Source: Stappia stellulata (lineage in GTDB: Bacteria; Pseudomonadota; Alphaproteobacteria; Rhizobiales; Stappiaceae). From it: a stretch of 64,000 nucleotides of DNA. Below, in pieces: positions 49,752-58,949 of this stretch (position 1 is its first letter; each line of letters starts with the position of its first letter). Under the pieces are notes generated by a model that was not told the DNA's origin, made no database searches, and saw nothing but the letters and a program-made list of their open reading frames with translations. The stretch is from contig NZ_JAIVMF010000011.1 in assembly GCF_020176715.1 (NCBI RefSeq), forward strand, positions 92,906 to 156,905. The letters run 5' to 3'. Made by a program: the position numbers and the translations under genes.

Positions 49752-50720
49752 ATGGCTGCAATGGGTTTCGACTTCAGCCATCGGGGCAAGGCCAGCGTGG
49801 AAACGCTCGACTTCAACCGGGAGCTGGTTCACCGGCTGACGCTTCTGCCGGACCAGTGGTCCTTCGCCCCGTCCGTCATTCGCGAAAAGCGCGCCGAGGG
49901 TCTTGGCCCCTTTCCCTGCCCGCCGCGCGATCCGCACGCCGAGGTGCGTACGATCCCGGGACCGCATGGCGACATTCCCCTGCGCATCCTGCGCCCGCGC
50001 AGCCGCGCCTGCGAGGGCGCCTATCTGCATATTCACGGCGGCGGCTGGACCCTGGGCGCGGCCGACGAACAGGATCCGCGGTTGCGCGAGATCACCGAGA
50101 ACACCGGCCTGGCCGTTGTCTCCTGCGACTATCGGCTCGCGCCCGAGCACCCCTATCCGCAAGGGCCAGACGATTGCGAGGCGGCGGCGCTGTGGCTGCA
50201 CGACAACGGCGTGCGGGAGTTCGGCACGCCGCGCTTCGCCATCGGCGGGGAATCGGCCGGTGCCAATCTCGCCGCCTCCGTGCTGATGCGCCTGCGCGAC
50301 CGGCACGGCCTGGGCCGCCTGTTTTCGGCCGCGGTCTTCGTCTGCGGCTGCTTCGACCTGCGCCTGACGCCGAGCGCGCGCAACTGGGGCCGCCAGAAGC
50401 TCGTCCTCAACACCCGCGACCTGACGATGTTCGTGCGCCACTATCTGGCGCGCGGCGGCGATCCGGCCGCAGCCGACATCTCACCGCTGATGGGCGATCT
50501 CGGCGGGCTGGTCCCGGCGCATTTCGTCGTCGGCGACGCCGACCCGCTGCTCGACGACACGCTGTTCATGGCGGCGCGCTGGCGGGCGGCCGGCAACCGG
50601 GCGGATCTCGCCGTCCACCCCGGCGGCTGCCATGTCTTCCAGCACTTCCCCCTCGCCATCGCCGAGGACAGCAACCGCGCGATCGATGCATTCCTTCTGG
50701 AAATTCCGCCCTCCAATTGA
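49752..50720 (+). CDS. Alpha/beta-hydrolase esterase, hormone-sensitive-lipase family
   Basis: 322 residues. The oxyanion motif HGGGW is at 95-99, the nucleophile is Ser168 in IGGESAGANLA (G-x-S-A-G), Asp is in VVGDADPLLDD and His in GGCHVFQHFP. YRLAPEHPYPQGPDD is the HSL/GDXG-family loop. It has no signal peptide, so it probably hydrolyses short-chain esters in the cytosol; substrate unknown. It is 54 bp upstream of the thioesterase on the same strand and is probably in an operon with it. Confidence 0.88.
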   Translation: MAAMGFDFSHRGKASVETLDFNRELVHRLTLLPDQWSFAPSVIREKRAEGLGPFPCPPRDPHAEVRTIPGPHGDIPLRILRPRSRACEGAYLHIHGGGWTLGAADEQDPRLREITENTGLAVVSCDYRLAPEHPYPQGPDDCEAAALWLHDNGVREFGTPRFAIGGESAGANLAASVLMRLRDRHGLGRLFSAAVFVCGCFDLRLTPSARNWGRQKLVLNTRDLTMFVRHYLARGGDPAAADISPLMGDLGGLVPAHFVVGDADPLLDDTLFMAARWRAAGNRADLAVHPGGCHVFQHFPLAIAEDSNRAIDAFLLEIPPSN

Positions 50721-50774
50721 CACTCGGCCCCACCCGGCGCACACACCATCACCGAACCCTCCGGAGAGCCTCAC

Positions 50775-51647
50775 ATGGCCGCTATCGAGACATTGTTTTC
50801 CTTTGTAAATTGCTGGGAGTGCGATGAAAATGACCATCTGAACGTCCAGTTCTATCTCGCCCGCTTCGAAGAGGCGGACAGGCAATTCCGCCTGCTGAGC
50901 GGCTTGAGCGACGCGCTCGCCGGGGCGCGGCGCGCACGGCACCTGCGCTATCACGAAGAGCTTTATTCCGGCGACACGCTGGTCATGCGCAGCCATGTCG
51001 CCTTCGACGGGCCCTACATGCTGACGGTGGTGCATGAATTGCGCCGCAGCGCCGACAATGTGCTCGCCGCGACCGCGACCGACGGCTATGCGCCCGCCGA
51101 CAGCGTCGCGCGCGAATTGCGCCGCCGCTTCCAGGACGTCAGCGCGCCGATGCCCGATGCCGCCTTGCCGCGCAGCCTGGGGACCGCGGCCGAAACCAGC
51201 GCCGTGACCGTGAAGCAGCTTGAGACCGCCGGGGCGCGCATCGTGCATCGCGCCACCGTACTGCCGCGCCACGCCGGGCCGGACGGACGCGCCGACGACG
51301 CTTTCGCGCTGTCATGCTTCACGGAAGGGGCGCCGCATGTGTGGAACATGACCCCAATGACCGACGCCTGGCTGACGAAGCACGGCTTCGGGCGTGTCGC
51401 GGTGGAGATGAAGCTTGCCTGGACCGGCCCGCTCAAGCCGGGCGATCCGGTGGTGACCTACAGCGGGCTGACGGGCGCGGCGAATTCCACCTTCTCCTTC
51501 CGCCACCACCTGTTCGAGGCGCGCACCCACCGGCTTGCCGCCGTCTGCGATGTCGTGGCGCTGACCATGGACCTGAAGACCCGCAGCGCCGTGTCGCTGG
51601 ACGACGAGGTGCGCGCGAGCATCCTCAAGTCCGTGCTGAAGGCCTGA
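50775..51647 (+). CDS. Double-hotdog acyl-CoA thioesterase-like protein
   Basis: 290 residues; start ATG behind GGAGAG. Two hotdog halves: residues ~10-115, with the 4HBT-type WECDENDHLNVQFYLARFEEAD (catalytic-type Asp/His pattern D-x-x-x-H-x-N) and LRYHEELYSGDTLVMRSHV, and residues ~155-285, with TPMTDAWLTKHGFGRVAVEM and LKPGDPVVTYSGL. It presumably hydrolyses an acyl-CoA; substrate unknown. The esterase gene just upstream suggests shared acyl-ester metabolism. Confidence 0.83.
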   Translation: MAAIETLFSFVNCWECDENDHLNVQFYLARFEEADRQFRLLSGLSDALAGARRARHLRYHEELYSGDTLVMRSHVAFDGPYMLTVVHELRRSADNVLAATATDGYAPADSVARELRRRFQDVSAPMPDAALPRSLGTAAETSAVTVKQLETAGARIVHRATVLPRHAGPDGRADDAFALSCFTEGAPHVWNMTPMTDAWLTKHGFGRVAVEMKLAWTGPLKPGDPVVTYSGLTGAANSTFSFRHHLFEARTHRLAAVCDVVALTMDLKTRSAVSLDDEVRASILKSVLKA

Positions 51648-51684
51648 GGGCCGGCCCGACACGCAAGCGATTGACCGACCGACT

Positions 51685-51710
51685 ACCGGCGAGCCGCAAG
51701 GCCCGCCGGT
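51685..51710. terminator. Convergent hairpin (thioesterase / secreted protein)
   Basis: A 7-bp stem ACCGGCG (51685-51691) / CGCCGGT (51704-51710) overlaps the first base of the minus-strand stop codon. There is no U-tract; weak candidate. Confidence 0.3.
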
Positions 51711-52228
51711 CAGTTGGCCATGTCGTCATATTCCTCGCGCAGGGTCTTCATCAGGCCAAAGAACCGGCGCATGGCCTTTTCGGTAAAGTCGAGCGCCTTG
51801 TCGAGCTCGGCTTCCTCTTCCGGCGTAAACGACGGTTCCTTGCCGGCTTCGGGCGCCGGCGTTGACGGGCTTTGCGACCGGGCGGAGGGGGCGTCGCCGG
51901 TCTCGCCCAGACGCTTTTGCAGCGCGGCGTTCTCGTCGCGCAAGGCCGCCAGTTCGTCGCTCAGCCGCGAAATCTCCTGCTCCATCGCAAGCTGCGCATC
52001 CGGCACGGCGACGCAGCGCCAGGCCTCGCCGCGGCGGCGGCATTCAGCGACCCGGCCGCTGTCCCGGTCGAGACGCAGGAATGCCTCGCCGGCCGGGGCG
52101 AGCAGATAGCGGTCTTCCGGGGCCGACGGTCGCGGTCCCGTCCCCGCGTCCTCCGACTGGGCCAGAACGCCAGTGGCAAGCGACACAGCAAGACCGGCTG
52201 CGGCAAGGGCAGTTGCGAGCAGGCGCAT
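51710..52228 (-). CDS. Periplasmic coiled-coil protein, unknown function
   Basis: 172 residues from the ATG at 52228, with GGAG nine bases upstream; an ATG five codons earlier (52243) is possible. Signal peptide MRLLATALAAAGLAVSLATGVLAQ. The mature part has a short domain DRYLLAPAGEAFLRLDRDSG...VAECRRRGEAWRCVAVPD, with two cysteines likely to form a disulfide. A coiled coil (MEQEISRLSDELAALRDENA) follows, then a Pro/Ser linker, and an acidic helix ending MKTLREEYDDMAN. I recall similar uncharacterised Rhizobiales proteins but no function. Confidence 0.7.
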   Translation of the reverse strand: MRLLATALAAAGLAVSLATGVLAQSEDAGTGPRPSAPEDRYLLAPAGEAFLRLDRDSGRVAECRRRGEAWRCVAVPDAQLAMEQEISRLSDELAALRDENAALQKRLGETGDAPSARSQSPSTPAPEAGKEPSFTPEEEAELDKALDFTEKAMRRFFGLMKTLREEYDDMAN

Positions 52229-52365
52229 CACGAGGTTCTCCATGTGTTCGGCCGTCCGCGTCCCGGGGACGACAGGGCCGTATCCAGCGCAATATCTTCG
52301 ACTTTATACAACTATCCGCGCCGGTCGTGGCGAAAGCACGACGTCCCGCACCGGGGACGTCCGCA

Positions 52366-52986
52366 TTACGGCGCGGAAAACGGCGCGCGCCCCTCGGCAA
52401 GTGCCGCATCGAGCAGATCGAGACGGTCCTGCCCCCAGAACACCTCGCCGTTCAGGACATAACTCGGCGAGCCGAAGACACCGGTCTCGATCGCTTCGGC
52501 CTGATTGGCCATATAGCGTTCGACAATGACCTTCTCGCTCGCCTGGTCGAGCGTGGCATCGGCGTTGAGGCCGAGCCGCTCGAGGATCGCGCGATGCACG
52601 CTTTCCTGCGCGATGTCCAGCTCGTCGCTCCACAGCGCCTGGAACACGGCGAGCGAATAGGCGGCGACCGGTCCGCCGTCGACCGCGACCGCAAGCGCGA
52701 TCCGGTCCGCCAGTTCCGGGTTCACCGGAAAATGCGCCGGCTTCAGCGTCAGCGGGATGTTGCGATAGGCGCGCCAGCGCTGCAGTTCCACCAGCCGGTA
52801 GGCCTGGCGCACCGGATGGCGCTTGGCGAGCGGCAGACCGCCGGTTTCGGCAAACACCGTGGTCAGAGAGACCGGACGGAAGCGCACCGCATATTCGCGC
52901 CTGTCGGCAAGCGTCAGGAAGGCCTGATGGCCGAGATAGGCCCAGGGAGAGGCGTGCGTGTAGTAATAGTCGATGATGCGCTGCAT
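52366..52986 (-). CDS. 2-hydroxychromene-2-carboxylate isomerase family (DsbA/kappa-GST fold)
   Basis: 206 residues from the ATG at 52986 (MQRIIDYYYTHASPWAYLGH). The thioredoxin-fold start has the Ser in place of Cys that marks HCCA isomerases (HASPWAYLG). Helical DELDIAQESVHRAILERLGL and the C-terminal GVFGSPSYVLNGEVFWGQDRL (cis-Pro loop and glutathione site) follow. It may use glutathione to isomerise an aromatic breakdown product or act in detoxification; no naphthalene pathway genes are nearby. The ribosome site is poor. Confidence 0.87.
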   Translation of the reverse strand: MQRIIDYYYTHASPWAYLGHQAFLTLADRREYAVRFRPVSLTTVFAETGGLPLAKRHPVRQAYRLVELQRWRAYRNIPLTLKPAHFPVNPELADRIALAVAVDGGPVAAYSLAVFQALWSDELDIAQESVHRAILERLGLNADATLDQASEKVIVERYMANQAEAIETGVFGSPSYVLNGEVFWGQDRLDLLDAALAEGRAPFSAP

Positions 52987-53101
52987 GCGGGGGGATCCGT
53001 TGCTGATTGGGTTTCCCGGCACCGTGCGCCGGGACCCGCGCGCGATCAAGTGCGATTGCGGCAAAAGCGCGCCGCCGTCCGAACGCGGATGCCTGGGCTT
53101 C

Positions 53102-54778
53102 TCAGCCCGCGCGGGTCTTTCGCAAGGAGGCGGGCGCGCGCTCGTCGGCGGGCAGAAGCGCCTCCAGTGTCTCAATGCGGTCGGCCTCCGCCGGCGGCTT
53201 GTCGAACCTCAGCCGCGCCACCCGGGGAAAGCGCATCGCCACGCCGGACTTGTGCCGGGTGGAGCGGTTCAGGCCCTCAAACGCGATCTCCAGCACCAGG
53301 CCGACCTCGGTGTCGTGACGGACCTCGCGCACGGGGCCGAAGCGATTGACGGTGTTCTGCCGCACGAAGCGGTCGATCTCGGCAAGCTCCTCGTCGGTAA
53401 AACCGAAATAGGCCTTGCCCACCGGGACGAGTTCCTCGCCCGCCTCGCCGGCCTCGCGCCAGACACCGAAGGTGTAGTCGGAGTAAAACGACGAGCGCTT
53501 GCCGTGACCGCGCTGCGCATACATCAGCACCGCGTCGATGCGGTGCGGATCGCGCTTCCACTTGAACCACTGCCCCTTGGGGCGGCCGGGGACGTAGGAC
53601 GAGGCCCAGCGCTTCAGCATCAGGCCCTCGATGGCCTGCGCATCCGCACCCGCATGCAGCGTTTCCGGCGCGTTGCGCGCCTGTGCCAGTTCCTCCAGAC
53701 CCGCAACCTCCACCAGCGGCGAGAGGTCGATGCGCGGCGAGGCGAGCCGCGCGACGAAATCCTCCAGCCGCGCGCGCCTGTCGCGAAACGGCAGGTCGCG
53801 CAGATCCTCGCCATCCAGCGACAGAAGGTCGTAGGCGCGGATCGCCGCCGGATGCGAGGCCATCAGCTTCGCTGTCACGCTCTTGCGGTTGAGGCGCTGC
53901 TGCAGCGTGTTGAAGGAGCGCACCTCGCCGTCGATCACCACCAGCAGTTCGCCGTCGATCACCGCCTCGACGTCCAGCGCCGCGACGAGATCGGGAAAGG
54001 CGGCGGAGAGATCCTCGCCGGTGCGTGAATAGAGCCGCCGTCGCAACGCGCCGCTGCCGTCGTAGCCGGCCGCCGCCTGCACGCGAATGCCGTCCCACTT
54101 CCATTCCGCCGCGAACTCCGCCGGCGCGAAGTCGTCCAGATCGCGGTCTTCGGCCGGATGCGCCAGCATCGGCGGGCGAAACGGCACAGGATCGTCGGAA
54201 CGCGGGCGTTCGCCCGTTCCAAGCGCCCAGGCAAACAGCGTCTCATAGGGCGGGTCGAGACCGTGCCAGACCTCCTCGATGTCATCCGGCTGGAGCGATC
54301 CGAGGCCGGCCACCGCCGTCTTGGCAAGCCGCGCCGAAACGCCGACCCGCAAGCCGCCCGTCACCAGCTTCAGGAGCGCCCAGCGCCCGGTCTCGTCCAG
54401 TGTGTCGAGCCAGCCGGCGATGAGCGCCGGCACCTCGCCGCGCCTCGCCGTCTCCAGCCGCGCCACCACCTCCTGAAGCGCGGGCGGCGATGCGTCGCCG
54501 CCCTCCCCGTTCGGCCAGATCAGCGCGATGGTTTCCGACAGATCGCCGACGAAATCATAGGAGAGCGCGAAAAGATGCGGATCGACCCGCTCGGCGACGA
54601 GCGCCCTGAGCATCGCCGGTTTGGCGTGGCGAAACGACAGGCCGCCGGTGAGGGCTGCCAGCGCAAGCCCGCGTTCGGGATCCGGCGTCTCGATAAAATG
54701 CTCGCGCATCAGCGCGAGCTTGGCGCTGCGGCGCGGCTCGAACGACAGGCGGTCCAGAAGGCGGGCAAAGCGGATCAT
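53102..54778 (-). CDS. ATP-dependent DNA ligase of the ligase-associated repair cluster
   Basis: 558 residues. The N-terminal ~200-residue DNA-binding domain (WALLKLVTGGLRVGVSARLA) is followed by the adenylation domain with nucleophile Lys227 in EWKWDGIR (KxDG). Further motifs are LYSRTGEDLS, VIDGELLV, EGLMLKR, and WFKWKRD (motif V), then an OB-fold C-terminus. Length and domain order match the bacterial ligases that co-occur with an MBL exonuclease, Lhr-like helicase and PdeM. It probably seals breaks during DNA damage repair, separate from replicative LigA. It is the last gene of a minus-strand run: exonuclease, NTF2-like, ligase. Confidence 0.93.
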   Translation of the reverse strand: MIRFARLLDRLSFEPRRSAKLALMREHFIETPDPERGLALAALTGGLSFRHAKPAMLRALVAERVDPHLFALSYDFVGDLSETIALIWPNGEGGDASPPALQEVVARLETARRGEVPALIAGWLDTLDETGRWALLKLVTGGLRVGVSARLAKTAVAGLGSLQPDDIEEVWHGLDPPYETLFAWALGTGERPRSDDPVPFRPPMLAHPAEDRDLDDFAPAEFAAEWKWDGIRVQAAAGYDGSGALRRRLYSRTGEDLSAAFPDLVAALDVEAVIDGELLVVIDGEVRSFNTLQQRLNRKSVTAKLMASHPAAIRAYDLLSLDGEDLRDLPFRDRRARLEDFVARLASPRIDLSPLVEVAGLEELAQARNAPETLHAGADAQAIEGLMLKRWASSYVPGRPKGQWFKWKRDPHRIDAVLMYAQRGHGKRSSFYSDYTFGVWREAGEAGEELVPVGKAYFGFTDEELAEIDRFVRQNTVNRFGPVREVRHDTEVGLVLEIAFEGLNRSTRHKSGVAMRFPRVARLRFDKPPAEADRIETLEALLPADERAPASLRKTRAG

Positions 54779-54794
54779 CGCATGTGCATACGGA

Positions 54795-55226
54795 TCACGG
54801 CTCGTTGACGATCATCGCGATCCGCCAGGTGTCGCCGTCGTAGAGCAGATGGTAGTGGCAGGTGAACTCGATCACCGGCTCGCCCTGCGCATCCGACTGG
54901 GTCCAGCTCAGGGTGGCCACCGCCGTGTCGCCGCCGACGTAGCCGGCCAGGACCTCGTAGTCGGAGGCGACCACGCCTTCCTTGTCGAGCGCGGCCAGAA
55001 GCTTTTCGATGTTTTCCAGCAGTTCCTCGTCGTCTGCGAAGACATTGCCCTTGCCGAACTGCCAGATGACATTGGGATAGGCGAAACAGTCGGCGACCGC
55101 ATCCGCGTCGAAATCGTCAAAGGCCGCGCGATAGTCCTCGAAGAGGTCGAGCACCGCCGGCTCCAGCTCCGTGCCCGTTCCAGCGTCCACGTCCGTGTCG
55201 CGATCCGCACCATTGTCCTGTGTCAT
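54795..55226 (-). CDS. NTF2/SnoaL-like domain protein
   Basis: 143 residues from the ATG at 55226 behind GGGAGG. An NTF2-like alpha+beta cone is suggested by VLDLFEDYRAAFDDFDADAVADCF at the start and TVATLSWTQS-like strands, with HYHLLYDGDTWRIAMIVN at the end. Such proteins bind small ligands or act as isomerases; no catalytic residues can be assigned. It lies 1 bp after the exonuclease stop and 16 bp before the ligase, so it is co-translated with the repair genes, which is unusual and worth noting. Confidence 0.8.
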   Translation of the reverse strand: MTQDNGADRDTDVDAGTGTELEPAVLDLFEDYRAAFDDFDADAVADCFAYPNVIWQFGKGNVFADDEELLENIEKLLAALDKEGVVASDYEVLAGYVGGDTAVATLSWTQSDAQGEPVIEFTCHYHLLYDGDTWRIAMIVNEP

Positions 55227-55227
55227 G

Positions 55228-56325
55228 TCAGCCTCCCGCGGCCTTCCCCGCCATCGTTTCACGTTCCGTCGTCTCGCCCGCCGGCACCCCGTCCGGGATC
55301 GCCGCGCCGGCATCCAGTTCCGCCTCGCCGTCATCGCCATAGCCGATGAGGTTGAGCGGCCGGGCGGCAAGCCCCTCGCCGCGGCACCAGTGCACCAGCG
55401 CCTCTTCCGCGCCATGCGTCACCCAGACCTCGCCCGCGCCCGTCTCCTTGATCGTGGCGCGCAGGTCGTCCCAGTCCGCGTGGTCGGAGATCACCAGCGG
55501 CAGCTCCGCCCCGCGCTGGCGCGCCCGCGCCCTGACCCGGACCCAGCCGCTGGCAATCGCGGTGACCGGATCGCCGAAGCGCCGGGCCCAGCGGTCGGCC
55601 AGCTGACCCGGCGGGCACAGCACCACCTCGCCGGCCAGTTCCTTGGAGCGCCGCCCGACTGTCTCCAGCGGCCCGAGGTCCACGCCTTCGGCTTCGTAGA
55701 GACGGCAGAGCTTTTCCAGCGCGCCATGCAGATAGATCGTGCGGTCGTATCCGGCGGCACGCAATTCCGCAATCACCCGCTGCGCCTTTCCAAGGGCATA
55801 GGCACCGACCAGATGGGTACGGCCCGCGAATGTCTGCAAGGAGGCGAGCAGTTTCGCGATCTCGTCGCGCGCCTCGGGATGGCGAAACACCGGCAGGCCG
55901 AAGGTCGCCTCGGTGATAAAGACGTCGCAGGCAACCGGCTCGAAGGGGGCGCAGGTCGGATCCGCCTGGCGCTTGTAGTCGCCGGAGACAACAACGCGCG
56001 TCGCCCCGCGCTCCAGCCGGATCTGCATGGACCCGAGCACATGGCCGGCCGGATGGAACGACACAAGCACGCCGTTGATGTCGAGCGTCTCGCCGGCGTC
56101 CGCGCGCTGGCGCATTCCGGTGAAGCCCTCGCCATAGCGCACGGCCATGATCTTCAGCGTCTCGTCGGAGGCCAGCACCGCGCCATGGCCGGCGCGCGCA
56201 TGATCGGCGTGGCCATGGGTGATCAGTGCGCGCTCGACGGGGCGCGTCGGATCGATGTGAAAGCCGCCTTGCGGGCAGTAAAGTCCCTCATCGGTGAGGG
56301 TGAGCAGATCGGCGCCAAGGGTCAT
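55228..56325 (-). CDS. Ligase-associated DNA damage response exonuclease (metallo-beta-lactamase fold)
   Basis: 365 residues from the ATG at 56325 (MTLGADLLTLTDEGLYCPQG). The MBL/beta-CASP zinc motif is ALITHGHADHARAGH. Then come FHPAGHVLGS, VVVSGDYKRQADPTCAPFEP, ITEATFGLPVFRHP and LPLVISDHADWDDL. The sequence is SNM1/Artemis/Pso2-like, as in the exonuclease of ligase-associated clusters. It is expected to process DNA ends before ligation. It is divergent from the helicase gene across a short (~83-bp) promoter region. Confidence 0.93.
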   Translation of the reverse strand: MTLGADLLTLTDEGLYCPQGGFHIDPTRPVERALITHGHADHARAGHGAVLASDETLKIMAVRYGEGFTGMRQRADAGETLDINGVLVSFHPAGHVLGSMQIRLERGATRVVVSGDYKRQADPTCAPFEPVACDVFITEATFGLPVFRHPEARDEIAKLLASLQTFAGRTHLVGAYALGKAQRVIAELRAAGYDRTIYLHGALEKLCRLYEAEGVDLGPLETVGRRSKELAGEVVLCPPGQLADRWARRFGDPVTAIASGWVRVRARARQRGAELPLVISDHADWDDLRATIKETGAGEVWVTHGAEEALVHWCRGEGLAARPLNLIGYGDDGEAELDAGAAIPDGVPAGETTERETMAGKAAGG

Positions 56326-56408
56326 CACCGGCAATGTAGGGTCGCACCTCGCGAATTGGAATGGAGGACGCGCAGGCCGCTCGACGCCGGCGGCGCGAGG
56401 CACTATCT

Positions 56409-58949
56409 GTGGGCGCCATGGATGCCGCCGGCCCGCCTCTTCTTCCCCCCGAGTTCCAGCGCTGGTTCGAAAGCCGGGGCTGGCAGGCGCGCGCGCATCA
56501 GCTGGACCTGCTCGAGGTTGCCCGCAACCGGCGCTCCGCGCTGCTGATCGCGCCGACGGGCGCCGGCAAGACGCTCGCAGGCTTCCTGCCGAGCCTGACG
56601 GACCTGGCGGCGACGCCACGCGCCAAGCCCGGGGCGGCCGGAAGCCGGCGCGGGGTGCATACGATCTACATCTCGCCGCTGAAGGCGCTTGCCGTCGACA
56701 TCGCCCGCAATCTCGAGGCGCCGGTGGAGGGCATCGGCCTCGACATCCGCATCGAGACGCGCACCGGCGACACGCCCTCCCACAAGCGCCAGCGCCAGAA
56801 GAAGATCCCGCCCGACATCCTGCTGACGACACCGGAGCAGATCGCCCTGCTCCTGTCCGATGCGCAGGGGCGCGAGATGCTCACCGGCGTGAAGACCGTG
56901 ATCCTCGACGAGTTGCATGCGCTGGTCACCTCCAAGCGCGGCGACCTGCTGGCGCTCGGCCTTGCCGCGCTGCGGCGGCTGTCGCCGCAACTCAGGACCA
57001 TCGGCCTGTCGGCGACCGTGGCCGAGCCGGACGACCTGCGCGCCTATCTGGTCGAACAGAGCGGCGACGAACCGGACAGGGAGGCGCGCAATCTCGCCGA
57101 TCTCGTCACGGTCTCGGGCGGTGCCGCGCCCGACATCACCATTCTCGACACCGACGAGCGGCTGCCCTGGTCCGGCCATTCGGCCCGGCATGCGGTCCCG
57201 GACATCTACGAGATCATCCGCAAGCACCGCACCAGCCTCGTCTTCGTCAACACCCGCTCGCAGGCCGAGGCGCTGTTTCAGGCGCTGTGGCATGTCAACG
57301 ACGAGAACCTGCCGATCGCCCTGCACCACGGCTCGCTGGATGTGGGCCAGCGGCGCAAGGTGGAAGCCGCGATGGCGGCGGGCGCCCTTCGTGCCATCGT
57401 CTGCACCTCCTCGCTCGATCTCGGCATCGACTGGGGCGACGTCGACCTCGTCGTCAATGTCGGCGCGCCAAAGGGCGCGAGCCGGCTGGCGCAGCGCATC
57501 GGCCGTTCGAACCACCGCATGGACGAGCCGTCGCGGGCCATCCTGGTGCCGGCCAACCGCTTCGAGGTGATGGAGTGCCAGGCAGCGCTTGCCGCCTCGC
57601 GCGCCGGCGAGCAGGACACGCCCCCCTTGCGCACGGGCGCGCTCGACGTTCTCGCCCAGCACATCCTCGGCGTCGCCTGCGCGGGACCGTTTCTGCCCGA
57701 CGCGCTGTTCGACGAGATCCGCACGGCCGAGCCCTACCGCCACCTGACACGGCGCGACTTCGACCGCACCGTCGCCTTCGTGGCGACCGGCGGCTACGCG
57801 CTTCGCACCTACGAGCGCTACGCCCGGCTGAAGGACGACGGCGACGGCCGGTTGCGGCTCGCCCACCCTTCCTTCGCCCAGCAATACCGGCTGAACGTCG
57901 GCACCATCGTCGAGGCGCCGATGCTGAAGGTCCGGCTGGTGCGCTCCAAGGCCGAAGGCCGGCGCACGCCGGTGGGGCGCGGCGGACGCATGCTCGGCGA
58001 GATCGAGGAATGGTTCGTCGACCAGCTCATCCCCGGGGACACGTTCCTTTTCGCCGGCGAGATCCTGCGGTTCGAGGCGATCCGGGAAAACGAGGTCTAT
58101 GTCTCGCGCGCCCGTGCCCAGGCGCCGAAAGTCCCGTCCTATCAGGGCGGCAAGTTTCCGCTCTCCACCTTTCTGGCGGCGAGCGTGCGCGCGATGCTCG
58201 CCGATCCCGGGAGCTGGTCCCGGCTGCCCGGTCAGGTGCGCGACTGGCTGGAGCTGCAACGGCTCCATTCCGCGCTGCCAAGGGCCGACGGCCTGCTGGT
58301 GGAAACCTTCCCGCGCGCCAACAAGCATTATCTCGTCTGCTATCCCTTCGACGGGCGGCTGGCCCATCAAACGCTCGGCATGCTGCTGACCCGGCGACTG
58401 GAGCGCCTTGGCGCGCGGCCGCTCGGCTTCGTCGCCAACGACTATGCGCTCGCCGTTTGGGGGATGTCGGACCTCGGCGCGATGATCGCCGAGGGCCGGT
58501 TGTCCCTGGACGGCCTGTTCGACGAGGACATGCTGGGCGACGACCTCGACGCCTGGCTGGCGGAATCGAGCCTGATGAAGCGCACCTTCCGCACCTGCGC
58601 GGTGATCGCCGGGCTGATCGAGCGCCGCCATCCGGGCAAGGAGAAAAGCGGCCGGCAGGTCACCGTCTCGGCGGATCTGATCTACGACGTGCTGCGCCGT
58701 CACGAGCCGGATCACATCCTTCTGGAGGCGACCTGGCAGGATGCGGCACAAGGACTTCTGGATATCTCCAGATTGGGCGAACTTCTGCGCCGAATTCAGT
58801 GCCGAATCGCGCATACTGCGCTTGATCGGGTGTCTCCGCTCGCCGTTCCGGTGATGCTGGAAATCGGCAAGGAGCCCGTGTTCGGCGCCGCGCAGGAAGC
58901 CTTGCTCGGCGAGGCCGCCGACGATCTTGTCAGGGAGGCAATGGGGTGA
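56409..58949 (+). CDS. Ligase-associated DNA damage response DEXH-box helicase (Lhr-like)
   Basis: 846 residues from a GTG at 56409 eight bases after GAGG; ATGs at 56361 and 56418 are alternatives. Motif I is LLIAPTGAGKTLAGFLPSL, Ia is YISPLKALA, II is VILDELHAL (DExH) and III is GLSATV. IV is LVFVNTRSQAEALF and V/VI is SSLDLGIDWGDVDLV / QRIGRSNHR. A ~450-residue C-terminal Lhr-type winged-helix/DEAD-associated region follows. It unwinds or remodels damaged DNA together with the ligase, exonuclease and PdeM (family association). Its stop overlaps the pdeM GTG by 4 bp. Confidence 0.94.
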   Translation: MGAMDAAGPPLLPPEFQRWFESRGWQARAHQLDLLEVARNRRSALLIAPTGAGKTLAGFLPSLTDLAATPRAKPGAAGSRRGVHTIYISPLKALAVDIARNLEAPVEGIGLDIRIETRTGDTPSHKRQRQKKIPPDILLTTPEQIALLLSDAQGREMLTGVKTVILDELHALVTSKRGDLLALGLAALRRLSPQLRTIGLSATVAEPDDLRAYLVEQSGDEPDREARNLADLVTVSGGAAPDITILDTDERLPWSGHSARHAVPDIYEIIRKHRTSLVFVNTRSQAEALFQALWHVNDENLPIALHHGSLDVGQRRKVEAAMAAGALRAIVCTSSLDLGIDWGDVDLVVNVGAPKGASRLAQRIGRSNHRMDEPSRAILVPANRFEVMECQAALAASRAGEQDTPPLRTGALDVLAQHILGVACAGPFLPDALFDEIRTAEPYRHLTRRDFDRTVAFVATGGYALRTYERYARLKDDGDGRLRLAHPSFAQQYRLNVGTIVEAPMLKVRLVRSKAEGRRTPVGRGGRMLGEIEEWFVDQLIPGDTFLFAGEILRFEAIRENEVYVSRARAQAPKVPSYQGGKFPLSTFLAASVRAMLADPGSWSRLPGQVRDWLELQRLHSALPRADGLLVETFPRANKHYLVCYPFDGRLAHQTLGMLLTRRLERLGARPLGFVANDYALAVWGMSDLGAMIAEGRLSLDGLFDEDMLGDDLDAWLAESSLMKRTFRTCAVIAGLIERRHPGKEKSGRQVTVSADLIYDVLRRHEPDHILLEATWQDAAQGLLDISRLGELLRRIQCRIAHTALDRVSPLAVPVMLEIGKEPVFGAAQEALLGEAADDLVREAMG

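Noticed and set aside
56403..58814. Minus-strand open frame of about 800 codons opposite the DEXH helicase
   Set aside because: Antisense noise; the plus frame contains all helicase motifs.
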